A stretch of 52,053 nt of DNA from Chryseobacterium gleum (GTDB lineage: Bacteria; Bacteroidota; Bacteroidia; Flavobacteriales_F; PHOS-HE28). This document shows, in pieces, positions 7,063 to 14,545 of this stretch. Position 1 is the stretch's first letter. Each line of letters starts with the position of its first letter. The stretch covers positions 1 through 52,053 of the forward strand of contig CAMCAZ010000021.1 of assembly GCA_945872795.1 (NCBI GenBank), in the 5' to 3' direction. Position numbers and translations under genes: made by a program. The notes under the pieces are model-generated. The model searched no databases and had not been told where the DNA came from. It saw only the letters and a list, made by a program, of their open reading frames with translations.

Positions 7063-7382
7063 GCAAGGAGCACCGCTATACCAACGGCGAAGTGACCATC
7101 GCCGAGGATGCGCCGGCCGAAGCCCCTGCAGGCGCCACCGTGGTGGAGGTGCTTACCGATGGCCCCTTGATGGTGAAGGGCGGCCAGCTGCTCCACGCGG
7201 ATGGCCGGACGGAAGTGCGCTCGGAACACACGGCCTTCTGCCGCTGCGGCCGGTCGGGCAACAAGCCCTTCTGTGATTGCAGCTACCGCAAGGCCTCCGA
7301 GGCGACGAGCACCTGGTCCATATTCCGGATAAAAGGCACCGATGCTGACCTTGGAGATGACAGGGCGGATGTGAGGGGCTAA
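7059..7382 (+). CDS. CDGSH-type iron-sulfur domain protein with altered ligand site
   Basis: A 107-residue protein. After an acidic, Ala-rich lead come a short beta segment (VEVLTDGPLMVKGGQLL) and the cluster-binding region CRCGRSGNKPFCDCSY (about 68-83). The three cysteines of the CDGSH motif (CxCGxSxNKPFCDGSH) are present, but the Gly is Cys and the ligand His is Tyr. Known CDGSH proteins bind a [2Fe-2S] cluster by three Cys and one His. A 25-residue tail follows where most relatives stop. It could be a variant with a changed ligand or a decaying copy. The ATG at 7059 overlaps the osmC stop. Confidence 0.8.
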   Translation: MSKEHRYTNGEVTIAEDAPAEAPAGATVVEVLTDGPLMVKGGQLLHADGRTEVRSEHTAFCRCGRSGNKPFCDCSYRKASEATSTWSIFRIKGTDADLGDDRADVRG

Positions 7383-7387
7383 CTTTG
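7380..7387 (+). promoter_or_regulatory. -7 promoter element (TAACTTTG)
   Basis: Exact TAnnTTTG match overlapping the TAA stop of the CDGSH gene. It lies 28 nt before the ATG at 7416 and 8 nt before a 7-codon upstream frame at 7396. Confidence 0.65.
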
Positions 7388-7395
7388 CGCACTCC

Positions 7396-7419
7396 ATGTG
7401 CTCCGAACCAGCCTCATGA
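7396..7419 (+). other. Possible 7-codon upstream reading frame (MCSEPAS)
   Basis: ATG at 7396 opens a frame of seven codons whose TGA (7417-7419) overlaps the ATG of the downstream gene at 7416. It begins 8 nt after a consensus -7 element. Translation is not shown; it may be chance. Confidence 0.25.
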
Positions 7420-8888
7420 TCGTACAGGATATCCACCGCGTCCCCCTCAGCCCCGCGCAGAAAGCCCGGAGGATCAACATGGATGCCGATCTCTATGGCA
7501 CCTTCGCCGAGATCGGAGCTGGCCAGGAGACCGTGCGCCACTTCTTCCGCGCCGGTGCGGCTTCGCAGACCATCGCCAAGGCGATGAGCGCCTACGACAA
7601 GGACTTCAGCAACGCCATCTACGGCCCCGAGCCGGGCAACCGCTTCGTGTGCGAAAGCCGCCTGAAGAACATGCTGCGGCACGAGTACGGGTTGATCTCG
7701 GACCGCCTCTCGCGCAAGGACCATCCGACGAAGAAGTTCTTCACCTTCGCGAACACGGTGGCCACCAGCACCTTCGACAAGCCGCACAGCGGGCATGGGT
7801 GGATCGGTGTGCGCTTCCAGGCCTCGCCCAACGAGGGCACGAGCGATGTGATCCTGCACGTGCGCCTGCATGATCCGGACATGAGCCTGCAGCAGGAGAC
7901 CATCGGTGTGCTGGGGGTGAACCTCATGCACGCCTGCATGTTCCTGCACGCCGACCCGAACGAGGTGATGACGGCCCTGTACGACAACGTGAGCCGCCAC
8001 GTGCTGGAGATCGACATGATCCAGATGAACGGGCCGGCCTTCGCCCAGGTGGACAACCGCCTGCTGAGCCTCCAGCTGGTGAAGCGGGGCTACACCGACG
8101 CGGTGCTCTTCGGTCCCGATGGCCAGAACCTGCAGGCCAGCGAGAAGCTGTACAAGAAGAACATCCTGGCCATCCGCGGAAGTTTCCGCCCGGTGACCAA
8201 GGTGAACATTGACATGATCATGAACGGCTACAACATGTTCATCAAGGAACAGCGTGTGGACCGTCAGAACCTGCAGGTGCTCTTCGAGATCACCCTGAAC
8301 AACCTGCGTTCGGACACCGGTGATGTGGACGAGAAGGACTTCATCGACCGGGCGGACATCCTGTGTTCGCTGGGGCAGACGGTGATGATCAGCAACTACC
8401 AGGAGTACTACAAGCTGGTGGAGTACTTCAGCCGCTACACCAAGGCGCGCATGGGCCTGATCATGGGTGTGAACAACCTTGTCGACGTGTTCGACGAGAA
8501 GTACTACCGCCACCTGAACGGCGGCATGCTGGAGGCCTTCGGCATCCTGTTCACCCGCGACCTGAAGATCTACGTGTACCCCAGCCAGGCATCGGCCACG
8601 GAGACGGTGATGACCACCACCACGATGCCGATCCACCCGCGCCTGAAGCCTCTGTACGACTACCTGCTGTTCAACAAGCGGCTGGTGGACATCGAGAGCT
8701 TCGACCCGCATGTGCTGCACATCTTCAGCAAGCATGTCCTGGACATGATCCGCGCCGGCAAGCCCGGTTGGGAGGACATGGTACCGCCCTACGTGGACAA
8801 CATGATCAAGGATAACCGCCTCTTCGGCTACACACCTGCACCGGTGGAAAAGCCTGCGGAGGGCCAGAAGGCCGAAGCCAAGTCTTAA
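7416..8888 (+). CDS. Conserved cytoplasmic protein of unknown function, 490 aa
   Basis: A long soluble protein with no signal peptide, membrane segment or catalytic motif that I can name. It has an even alpha/beta composition; notable stretches are GHGWIGVRFQASPNEGTSDVILHVRLHDPD near the N-terminal third and HLNGGMLEAFGILFTRDLKIYVYPSQ near 370-395. The C-terminus is low complexity (PAPVEKPAEGQKAEAKS). I recall similar full-length proteins in Bacteroidota and other phyla carrying labels such as nicotinate-nucleotide adenylyltransferase, but I see no HxGH nucleotidyltransferase motif and do not adopt that name. An alternative start is the GTG at 7398, six codons earlier; the ATG is preferred. 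A palindromic element follows directly. Confidence 0.75.
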   Translation: MIVQDIHRVPLSPAQKARRINMDADLYGTFAEIGAGQETVRHFFRAGAASQTIAKAMSAYDKDFSNAIYGPEPGNRFVCESRLKNMLRHEYGLISDRLSRKDHPTKKFFTFANTVATSTFDKPHSGHGWIGVRFQASPNEGTSDVILHVRLHDPDMSLQQETIGVLGVNLMHACMFLHADPNEVMTALYDNVSRHVLEIDMIQMNGPAFAQVDNRLLSLQLVKRGYTDAVLFGPDGQNLQASEKLYKKNILAIRGSFRPVTKVNIDMIMNGYNMFIKEQRVDRQNLQVLFEITLNNLRSDTGDVDEKDFIDRADILCSLGQTVMISNYQEYYKLVEYFSRYTKARMGLIMGVNNLVDVFDEKYYRHLNGGMLEAFGILFTRDLKIYVYPSQASATETVMTTTTMPIHPRLKPLYDYLLFNKRLVDIESFDPHVLHIFSKHVLDMIRAGKPGWEDMVPPYVDNMIKDNRLFGYTPAPVEKPAEGQKAEAKS

Positions 8889-8889
8889 G

Positions 8890-9046
8890 GCCTGTTCAGG
8901 ATCTCTTCAAACTGGTCCCCCGGTCTCTTTTCCGCCCATGCTTCGCCGAAAAATGATCTCGTAGGCACCGCTACGCGATGATCTTTCGGCTTCGCCTGAA
9001 CGAAAAATAGCCTCGGGGTCCTTCGTTCAAGAGAACCCGAACAGGC
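8890..9046. repeat. 157-bp near-perfect intergenic palindrome
   Basis: The whole gap between two genes folds back on itself about a centre at 8968. The outer arms GCCTGTTC (8890-8897) and GAACAGGC (9039-9046) are exact inverses, and the adjoining TCTCTTCAA and TTCAAGAGA blocks continue the match. Inner arms, 20 bp each, pair with about three mismatches (GCCGAAAAATGATC at 8945 against GATCTTTCGGC ending 8990), and CGTAG/CTACG close a 6-nt loop (GCACCG). No frame inside is convincing. It resembles a MITE or large extragenic palindrome rather than a simple terminator. Confidence 0.75.
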
Positions 9047-9089
9047 TCTTTGACCCGTTACCCTTCCTGCGCCGGTGCATTTGGAGGTC

Positions 9090-9884
9090 ATGCACACGAT
9101 GCGCCTCCTCCTCTGGCTGTTGCTGGTCACTCCCCTTCCCGTGGTGCTGCGTGGCCAGGTCACCTCCACACTGGTCGACCGCATCCCTGCTCCGTCGAGT
9201 GCCACGCGCGTGCCGTTGGTGAACGATCCCTTCGCGGCGTACCTGCGCCACCTGCCGCTGAAACCTGCCGGAACGGCCGTCCATCTCTTCGACGGCCGCT
9301 TGAAGGCGCGCCAGGATGTGCACGTGGCGGTGATCGACCTGAGCGTGGGCGAGCGCGACCTTCAGCAATGCGCCGATGCCGTGATACGCCTGCGGGCCGA
9401 GCATCTGTTCGCCACTGGCCAGCATTCCGCCATCCACTTCCACTTCACCAACGGCTTCCTGGCCTCTTGGGAGCGTTGGCGGACGGGCGAGCGCATCCGG
9501 GTGACGGGCAATGAGGCCCGCTGGGTGAGCGGCGGAGCGCGGGACAGCAGCCACGATGCACTGCTCGCCTACCTCACCACGGTGTTCACCTATGCCGGCA
9601 CACGCTCCCTGCATGCCGAACTTCAGCCGGCGGGAGACGCACCGTTGCGTGCGGGTGATGTGTTCATCCAAGGCGGATCTCCGGGCCACGCGGTGATCGT
9701 GCTGGACGTGGCGCGTACGGCGGATGGCCGCAGCTACTTCCTGCTGGCACAGAGCTACATGCCGGCTCAGGACATCCATGTGCTGAAGGGTCCCGTGGCG
9801 GGGGCCTGGTTCGAGCAGCGCAGCGACGGTGAGCTGCGCACGCCTGAATGGAGCTTCGCGTGGAGCGACCGCAGGGTATGGTAA
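9090..9884 (+). CDS. Secreted DUF4846-type protein
   Basis: A 264-residue protein with signal peptide (MRLLLWLLLVTPLPVVLRGQ after the alternative ATG at 9099). The mature part matches what I know of DUF4846 proteins: PFAAYLRHLPLKPAGTAVHLFDGRLK near the N-terminus, DLQQCADAVIRLRAEHLF, FTNGFLASWERWRTGERI, and the C-terminal block GDVFIQGGSPGHAVIVLDVA followed by YFLLAQSYMPAQDIHVL. The GGSPGHAV turn with its His is the most conserved part. Function is unknown; such proteins are exported and found across Bacteroidota. Starts at 9090 or 9099 are both possible; a GGAGG at 9083-9087 would suit 9099 slightly better. Confidence 0.8.
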   Translation: MHTMRLLLWLLLVTPLPVVLRGQVTSTLVDRIPAPSSATRVPLVNDPFAAYLRHLPLKPAGTAVHLFDGRLKARQDVHVAVIDLSVGERDLQQCADAVIRLRAEHLFATGQHSAIHFHFTNGFLASWERWRTGERIRVTGNEARWVSGGARDSSHDALLAYLTTVFTYAGTRSLHAELQPAGDAPLRAGDVFIQGGSPGHAVIVLDVARTADGRSYFLLAQSYMPAQDIHVLKGPVAGAWFEQRSDGELRTPEWSFAWSDRRVW

Positions 9885-9910
9885 GGGCCTCGAAAGAGCG
9901 TTCGGGGTTG

Positions 9911-9918
9911 CATCTTCG
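9911..9918 (+). promoter_or_regulatory. Weak -7-like element (CATCTTCG)
   Basis: CATCTTCG has two mismatches to TAnnTTTG and ends 8 nt before the ATG at 9927, the same short spacing seen at other genes. Confidence 0.25.
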
Positions 9919-9926
9919 CGCTCTCC

Positions 9927-10841
9927 ATGGAAGCCATCACCACCTTTGAAGGACATCGCGCACCGGTGTATGTGCTGGCAGCCGGGGCGGATGCGGCGCA
10001 CTTCATCAGCGGAAGTGGTGACGGGCTGGTGGCTGAATGGGAGCGTGACGATCCGGCAAAGGGTCGGGGGCTGGCACGGGTGGGCGAAGCGGTCTTTGCC
10101 GCGCTGGTGATGCCCACCCACCAATTGCTCATCATCGGTACCGAGGGCGGATCGCTGCACGTGGTGGACCTGCGCGACCGAGCGGAAAAGCACCGCTTCA
10201 CCGTGCACCGCACGGGCATCTTCGCGTTGCTGGCATTGGATGCCGATCGCTTCCTCTGCGCGGGTGGCGATGGGCTGCTGAGCATCTGGCAGGCCCTGCC
10301 CGCCACGGAGAACGGTCCCCGCTGCACCTTGCTCCGCCAGTTCCCGCTGGTGGAGGAAAAGCTGCGGGGTCTGGCTTTGGAACCCGGCGGTAGGCATCTG
10401 GCAGTGGCCTGCGGCGATGGTAGCGTGCGCCTGCTGGACACCACCCTCTTCAACGAACACCTGACCTTGGAGGCACACGCCGATGGTGCGTCCAGCGTGG
10501 CCTACCACCCCACGAAACCCGTGTTGTTCTCTGGCGGCAAGGATGGGCACCTCCGCGCCTGGGCCGTGGAGGAAGGGTACCGCGAAGTGCTGGCCCTGCC
10601 AGCTCACCGGGCGGCCATCTACGGCCTCGCCTTCCGGGCCGATGGCAGCTTATTGGCCAGTGCGGGGCGCGACAAGGCCGTGAAGATCTGGGACGGCAGT
10701 GACCTCAGCCCGGTGGCCCGTCACGAGCGCAGCACGGGCGGCCATACGCACAGTGTGAACGCCGTGCTCTGGATGGGTGACACGCTGCTCAGCGCTGGCG
10801 ACGACCGGGTCATTCGCGCGTTCCGCCCCACCTCACGTTAG
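9927..10841 (+). CDS. WD40 repeat protein (single beta-propeller)
   Basis: A 304-residue cytoplasmic protein made of about seven WD40 repeats and nothing else. Repeats are recognised by GH or AH starts (FEGHRAPVYVL, VHRTGIFALL, LEAHADGASSVAYHP, LPAHRAAIYGLAF, TGGHTHSVNAVLW) and ends of the type GDGLVAEW, GDGLLSIW, KDGHLRAWAV, RDKAVKIWD and DDRVIRAF. The length suits one seven-bladed propeller, which would serve as a protein-binding platform. There is no fused kinase or NACHT domain. It ends 4 bp into the 3' end of the convergent SLC13 gene. A near relative in Bacteroidota is usually annotated only as WD40 protein; its partner is unknown. Confidence 0.9.
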   Translation: MEAITTFEGHRAPVYVLAAGADAAHFISGSGDGLVAEWERDDPAKGRGLARVGEAVFAALVMPTHQLLIIGTEGGSLHVVDLRDRAEKHRFTVHRTGIFALLALDADRFLCAGGDGLLSIWQALPATENGPRCTLLRQFPLVEEKLRGLALEPGGRHLAVACGDGSVRLLDTTLFNEHLTLEAHADGASSVAYHPTKPVLFSGGKDGHLRAWAVEEGYREVLALPAHRAAIYGLAFRADGSLLASAGRDKAVKIWDGSDLSPVARHERSTGGHTHSVNAVLWMGDTLLSAGDDRVIRAFRPTSR

Positions 10842-12634
10842 AAAGGATAGAGCACGGGTATCAGCGCGGAAGCGAGGATCCAGAACATCACCTGGAGTGG
10901 CCATCCCACGCGAAGGAAGTCGCGGGCCTTGTACTGGCCGGCACCATAGATCATGGTATTCGTCTGGTAACCGATAGGGGTCATGAAGCTCGCGCTGGCC
11001 GCGAAGATCACGGCCATGAGGAACGGTGTCGGGCTCAGGCCGAGCGTGGCTGCCGTGGAAATGGCGATGGGAGCTACCAAAGCGGCGGTGGCAGTATTGC
11101 TCATCACCTCGGTGAGCAGCATGGTGATCAGGTAGATGCCAGAGAGTATGGCAACCGGTCCCCAATCCCCGAGCAGGTCCACAACGCCACCGGCGATCCG
11201 GTCCGCGAGACCCGAGCGTTGGATGGCCAGGCCCAGGCTGAGCGATCCTGCCATAAGGAAGTAGATCTTCCAATCAATTGCCTCGTAGACCTGCTTCATG
11301 CTCAGCGATCGGGTCAACACCAAGGCCACGACACCTGCCAGGGATGCCACCACCACTGAGGTCAGTTCCAACGACGACGCGACCACGACGGCGAACAACA
11401 CCAATGCCACCCCGATGAAGCCCCTGCGATCGAACTCCGCGACACCGCTCTGTTCGGTGAGGATCACGAAGGGCGCGTCCGCCGTGGATTCCAACTGCTT
11501 CAACCGCTTGATGAAGTGGGTCTTCACCTCGGCGAGGATGACGTCACCACTGCGCAAAATGGTATCATGCAACCGGTCATGTACGACCTCCTCCCGGTGA
11601 CGCACTGCCAAGGGAACGGCGCGATAAGTGCGTATGAGATCGGCCTCGCCAAGCGCCAGGCCCTCGAGGGGGCTGCTGCTGGTGATCACCAGTTCCACCA
11701 GGGTGGTGCCCCGGGCCTTCAGATCGTCGTTGGCCAAGCGAAGTGCGGGTTGAACGCTGATGTGCGCACGGTCCTTCAACGCCCGGATCTGTGCCACATC
11801 GCAGCGGACCTTCAGCAGGTCACCGGCTTCGAGGACCATATCACCTGGCGGTAAGGTGAACAGCTGCTCCCCACGCCGGATCTCGATGATATCCATCTCC
11901 AACTCCTTCACCAATGCACTGTTCATGATGGACCTCCCCACGGACGGTGCACCGGGAAGTAGCTCGATGTCGGTGACATAGCCACGCATGCTGAACTGCT
12001 CTCCCAGGTCCTTGCTTCCCTTGCGATCAGGTAGGAGCTTGCGACCAATGAGCACCATGTAGACCACACCCGCACCCAGGAAAACCAAGCCCATGGGGGT
12101 CTGCTGGAACATAGTAAGCGGCGCAAGCCCACTTTCCGTCATTACGCCGCTCACCACGAAGTTGGTACTGGTACCCATGAGCGTGATGGTCCCCCCCATG
12201 ATGGTGGCATAGCTCAAGGGGATGAGGAGTTTGCTGGGTGCCTGACCCGATGTGTGCGCCATCTGCACCACCACGGGGATGAGCAGGGCCACGATGGGCG
12301 TATTGTTGGCGAACGCGGAGATGCCACCCACCAACAGCATGAACATGAGCATTCCCCGCATGGGTGATTCGCGGAAATGACGGGAGAGCCGTGGCCCCAA
12401 GGTGCTTACCGCGCCGGTGCCGAGCAGGGCGGAACTGAGCACGAACATGAAAGCGACCGTCAGTGTGGCCTGGTCACCGAAGCCTGCCAGCCCTTCCTTG
12501 GGTGAAAGCACACCAGTAACGACCAGCAGCAGGATGATCACCAGCGCCACCAGGTCGATGCTGAGCCGTTCGGTGATGAACAGCCCGATGGCGAGGGCCA
12601 TCACGGCGAGAACGATCCATTCGTGGGGGGTCAT
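10838..12634 (-). CDS. SLC13/DASS family anion permease with TrkA-C domains
   Basis: A 598-residue inner membrane transporter. Two hydrophobic halves flank a cytoplasmic insert (about 205-375). Each half carries an SNT-type sodium-binding hairpin: FANNTPIVALLIPVV (about 108) and MSNTATAALVAPIA (about 515). The insert has two RCK_C/TrkA-C modules, VTDIELLPGAPSVGRSI and TTLVELVITSSSPLEGLALGE, which bind nucleotides or ions in relatives. The family moves sulfate, dicarboxylates or similar anions with sodium. The substrate cannot be read from the sequence, though TrkA-C-containing members are often sulfate or organic-anion carriers. A -7-like element lies at 12651. Confidence 0.9.
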   Translation of the reverse strand: MTPHEWIVLAVMALAIGLFITERLSIDLVALVIILLLVVTGVLSPKEGLAGFGDQATLTVAFMFVLSSALLGTGAVSTLGPRLSRHFRESPMRGMLMFMLLVGGISAFANNTPIVALLIPVVVQMAHTSGQAPSKLLIPLSYATIMGGTITLMGTSTNFVVSGVMTESGLAPLTMFQQTPMGLVFLGAGVVYMVLIGRKLLPDRKGSKDLGEQFSMRGYVTDIELLPGAPSVGRSIMNSALVKELEMDIIEIRRGEQLFTLPPGDMVLEAGDLLKVRCDVAQIRALKDRAHISVQPALRLANDDLKARGTTLVELVITSSSPLEGLALGEADLIRTYRAVPLAVRHREEVVHDRLHDTILRSGDVILAEVKTHFIKRLKQLESTADAPFVILTEQSGVAEFDRRGFIGVALVLFAVVVASSLELTSVVVASLAGVVALVLTRSLSMKQVYEAIDWKIYFLMAGSLSLGLAIQRSGLADRIAGGVVDLLGDWGPVAILSGIYLITMLLTEVMSNTATAALVAPIAISTAATLGLSPTPFLMAVIFAASASFMTPIGYQTNTMIYGAGQYKARDFLRVGWPLQVMFWILASALIPVLYPF

Positions 12635-12650
12635 GGGCTGCAGCGACGGG

Positions 12651-12658
12651 CGAACATA
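12651..12658 (-). promoter_or_regulatory. Possible -7 element of the SLC13 gene (TATGTTCG)
   Basis: On the minus strand TATGTTCG matches TAnnTTTG with one change, 16 nt before the ATG at 12634. Confidence 0.4.
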
Positions 12659-12729
12659 CGCAGTAGGACGTGGAGAAAGCGGTCCAACGAAGCGATCCCG
12701 TCGGCGTCATCGCACCCGAAGTGAAGGCA

Positions 12730-13713
12730 CTAGCGCCACTGTGCCGCATACCACGGAACGGCACGGGCAAGTCCGCCCCGCAGGTCCGTTCCGGGCTGAT
12801 AGCCCAGCCATTCGCGCGCGCGGGTGATGTCGGCGAGGGAATCACGGATATCACCGGGCCGTTCGGGGATGTGCTCGGCACCTACCTGAGCAATGGCCGG
12901 ATCGATGCGAGCCAGTTCCTCGCGCAGAATGTCGACCAGCTCCAACAAGGTGGTGCGCGCGCCATAGGCCACGTTGAACACCGCTCCCACCGCGCGCGGG
13001 TCGGTGGCGTTCATGGCCGCCAACACCGCCTGCACGGCATTGCCCACATAGGTGAAGTCCCGCGACTGCAGTCCATCGCCGTGCAGCTGAGGGGAGTTGT
13101 GCTTGAGGAAGGCCTTGATGAACTTGGGGATCGCTGCGGCATAGGGTCCATCGGGGTCCTGGCGCTCACCGAACACATTGAAGAAGCGCAGGCCGATGGT
13201 CGAGAGGCCATAAAGCCGGGTGTAAAGCTGGGCGTAGGTCTCGTTCCCCGCCTTGGTCACGGCGTAGGGGGAAAGAGGCTTGCCGGTGTGCTCTTCGCGC
13301 TTGGGCAGCTCCTTGGAATCACCGTAGACGCTGGAGCTGGAGGCGTACACGAAGCGCTGCACGCCCTCCAGTCGCGCAGCCTCCAACAGGTTGAGGAAAC
13401 CGGTGAGGTTGGTGGCGTGCGAGTTCAGGGGCTCGGCGATGGAGCGCGGCACGGAACCCAGTGCGGCCAGGTGCAACACCACCGCCACGCCCTTCACCGC
13501 GGTCCGGCAGTCGTCCACCTGACGGATGTCGCCTTCCACCAGTTCGAAGCGGGGGTGACCTTCGAGATGCGCGACATTGGACCGCTTGCTGGTGGCGAAG
13601 TTGTCCATGCAGCGCACGGCATTTCCGGCAGCGATCAGGGCATCGCAGAGGTGGCTTCCGATGAAGCCGGAACCACCGGTGACGAGGATGGGACGAAGAT
13701 CGCCGGTGGACAT
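12730..13713 (-). CDS. NAD-dependent nucleotide-sugar epimerase (SDR family)
   Basis: A 327-residue extended SDR enzyme. The Rossmann motif is GGSGFIGSHLCDAL (about 12-25). The active site shows YASSSSVYGDSKELP for the Ser and SPYAVTKAGNE for the YxxxK pair. RFFNVFGERQDPDGPYAAAIPKF is characteristic of UDP-GlcNAc/UDP-Glc 4-epimerases of the WbpP/Gne kind. It would interconvert UDP-hexoses for polysaccharide or lipopolysaccharide, but no glycan cluster surrounds it. The ATG at 13713 is chosen because the longer frame from 13743 would begin inside the -7 element TACCTTTG (13741-13748). Confidence 0.88.
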   Translation of the reverse strand: MSTGDLRPILVTGGSGFIGSHLCDALIAAGNAVRCMDNFATSKRSNVAHLEGHPRFELVEGDIRQVDDCRTAVKGVAVVLHLAALGSVPRSIAEPLNSHATNLTGFLNLLEAARLEGVQRFVYASSSSVYGDSKELPKREEHTGKPLSPYAVTKAGNETYAQLYTRLYGLSTIGLRFFNVFGERQDPDGPYAAAIPKFIKAFLKHNSPQLHGDGLQSRDFTYVGNAVQAVLAAMNATDPRAVGAVFNVAYGARTTLLELVDILREELARIDPAIAQVGAEHIPERPGDIRDSLADITRAREWLGYQPGTDLRGGLARAVPWYAAQWR

Positions 13714-13740
13714 GGTGAGGTGGGCAGGGCCTTGTGCCTT

Positions 13741-13748
13741 CAAAGGTA
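13741..13748 (-). promoter_or_regulatory. -7 promoter element of the epimerase gene (TACCTTTG)
   Basis: Exact TAnnTTTG on the minus strand, 27 nt before the chosen ATG at 13713. It rules out the upstream ATG at 13743. Confidence 0.65.
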
Positions 13749-13796
13749 GAGTCGCGCAGTTGGGGACCTGCGTGCTGGGGTGGTGCTTTTCAACGA

Positions 13797-14486
13797 TCAG
13801 CCCTTGACCGCCACGCCGTACCAGATGGTGCGCTGCGTGGAGGGGACCATCGGTGAGAGCACCGCATCGAGCCGGGCCAGCACATCGCGCTGTCCTTCGC
13901 TGCGCCCCAGGTTGGCCAGCAGGCCGGTGGTGTGATCATCCAGCCGGGCAAAGGGTGCGAAAAGGTCGCGGTCCTTCACCGGATCGAGGTAGCGCCAGTA
14001 GTGGTCCCACGCCACGAAGCGCTTGCGCAGCCGGCCATGCAAGGGAGTGCCGTGCAAATTCTCGGCGAAGAGCAGCACGCCACCGGGCTTCAGCACACGA
14101 TGCATCTCTCGGATGGCCTGCGCCTGCTTCTCCTTGCTGCCCAGCGCCCCGATCATGCTCTTGAACACCACCACGTCGAAGCTCTCATCGGGTTGGGGGA
14201 TAGCTGTAGCATCAATGGACTCATAGGTGATGGAGCCCTCCAAGCCGAAGGTCCGGTGAAGCTCTTTTGCCCGTTCGGTCGGTCCGCGCAGATCACTGCA
14301 GATGGTGGTGAATCCATGCTCGGCGAGCATCAGGCTCAAGCCTCCATCCCGTTCGCCCAAGGCCAGTGCCTGCCGGCGGTCCTTGGGTATGGCGGCCAGG
14401 GTGCGGTGCCAAAGCGGATAGGCCCGCGACCAGGAGCGCACCTCCCATTGAAAATACAGGTCGAGGTGGTCGTTCGGGGCGGACAT
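13797..14486 (-). CDS. Class I SAM-dependent methyltransferase
   Basis: A 229-residue Methyltransf_11-type enzyme. The SAM-binding motif I is ALALGERDGGLSLMLAEHG; the acidic residue after strand 2 lies in ICSDLRG; FDVVVFKSMIGALG is motif post-I; and EMHRVLKPGGVLLFAENLHG is the usual strand 5-6 turn. The substrate is unknown. Relatives with such an N-terminus (YFQWEVRSWSRAYPLW) often sit in surface glycan loci, but no such locus is here. The ATG at 14486 is preferred to 14543 because the intervening stretch is the rny terminator hairpin and a -7-like element. Confidence 0.82.
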   Translation of the reverse strand: MSAPNDHLDLYFQWEVRSWSRAYPLWHRTLAAIPKDRRQALALGERDGGLSLMLAEHGFTTICSDLRGPTERAKELHRTFGLEGSITYESIDATAIPQPDESFDVVVFKSMIGALGSKEKQAQAIREMHRVLKPGGVLLFAENLHGTPLHGRLRKRFVAWDHYWRYLDPVKDRDLFAPFARLDDHTTGLLANLGRSEGQRDVLARLDAVLSPMVPSTQRTIWYGVAVKG

Positions 14487-14490
14487 GTGA

Positions 14491-14498
14491 CAAAGAAA
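14491..14498 (-). promoter_or_regulatory. Possible -7 element of methyltransferase gene (TTTCTTTG)
   Basis: TTTCTTTG has one mismatch to TAnnTTTG and ends 4 nt before the ATG at 14486. It overlaps the T tract of the rny terminator. Confidence 0.35.
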
Positions 14499-14521
14499 AG
14501 GGGCGACATCGCTGCCGCCCC
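14493..14521 (-). terminator. Rho-independent terminator of rny
   Basis: On the minus strand GGGGCG and CGCCCC form a stem of at least six pairs about 25 nt past the rny stop, followed by TTTTCTTT. Confidence 0.6.
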
Positions 14522-14545
14522 CGCGTTCACCCTTGTTCTCCAAGC

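Noticed and set aside
6696-8735. Minus-strand open frame of 679 codons
   Set aside because: Antisense to osmC, the CDGSH gene and the 490-aa gene, with His/Val/Gln-rich composition and no motif.
7416-8888. Nicotinate-nucleotide adenylyltransferase label for the 490-aa protein
   Set aside because: No HxGH or ISSTxxR nucleotidyltransferase motif is visible.
8890-9046. Simple rho-independent terminator
   Set aside because: The palindrome is 157 bp and lacks a terminal T tract next to a short GC stem.
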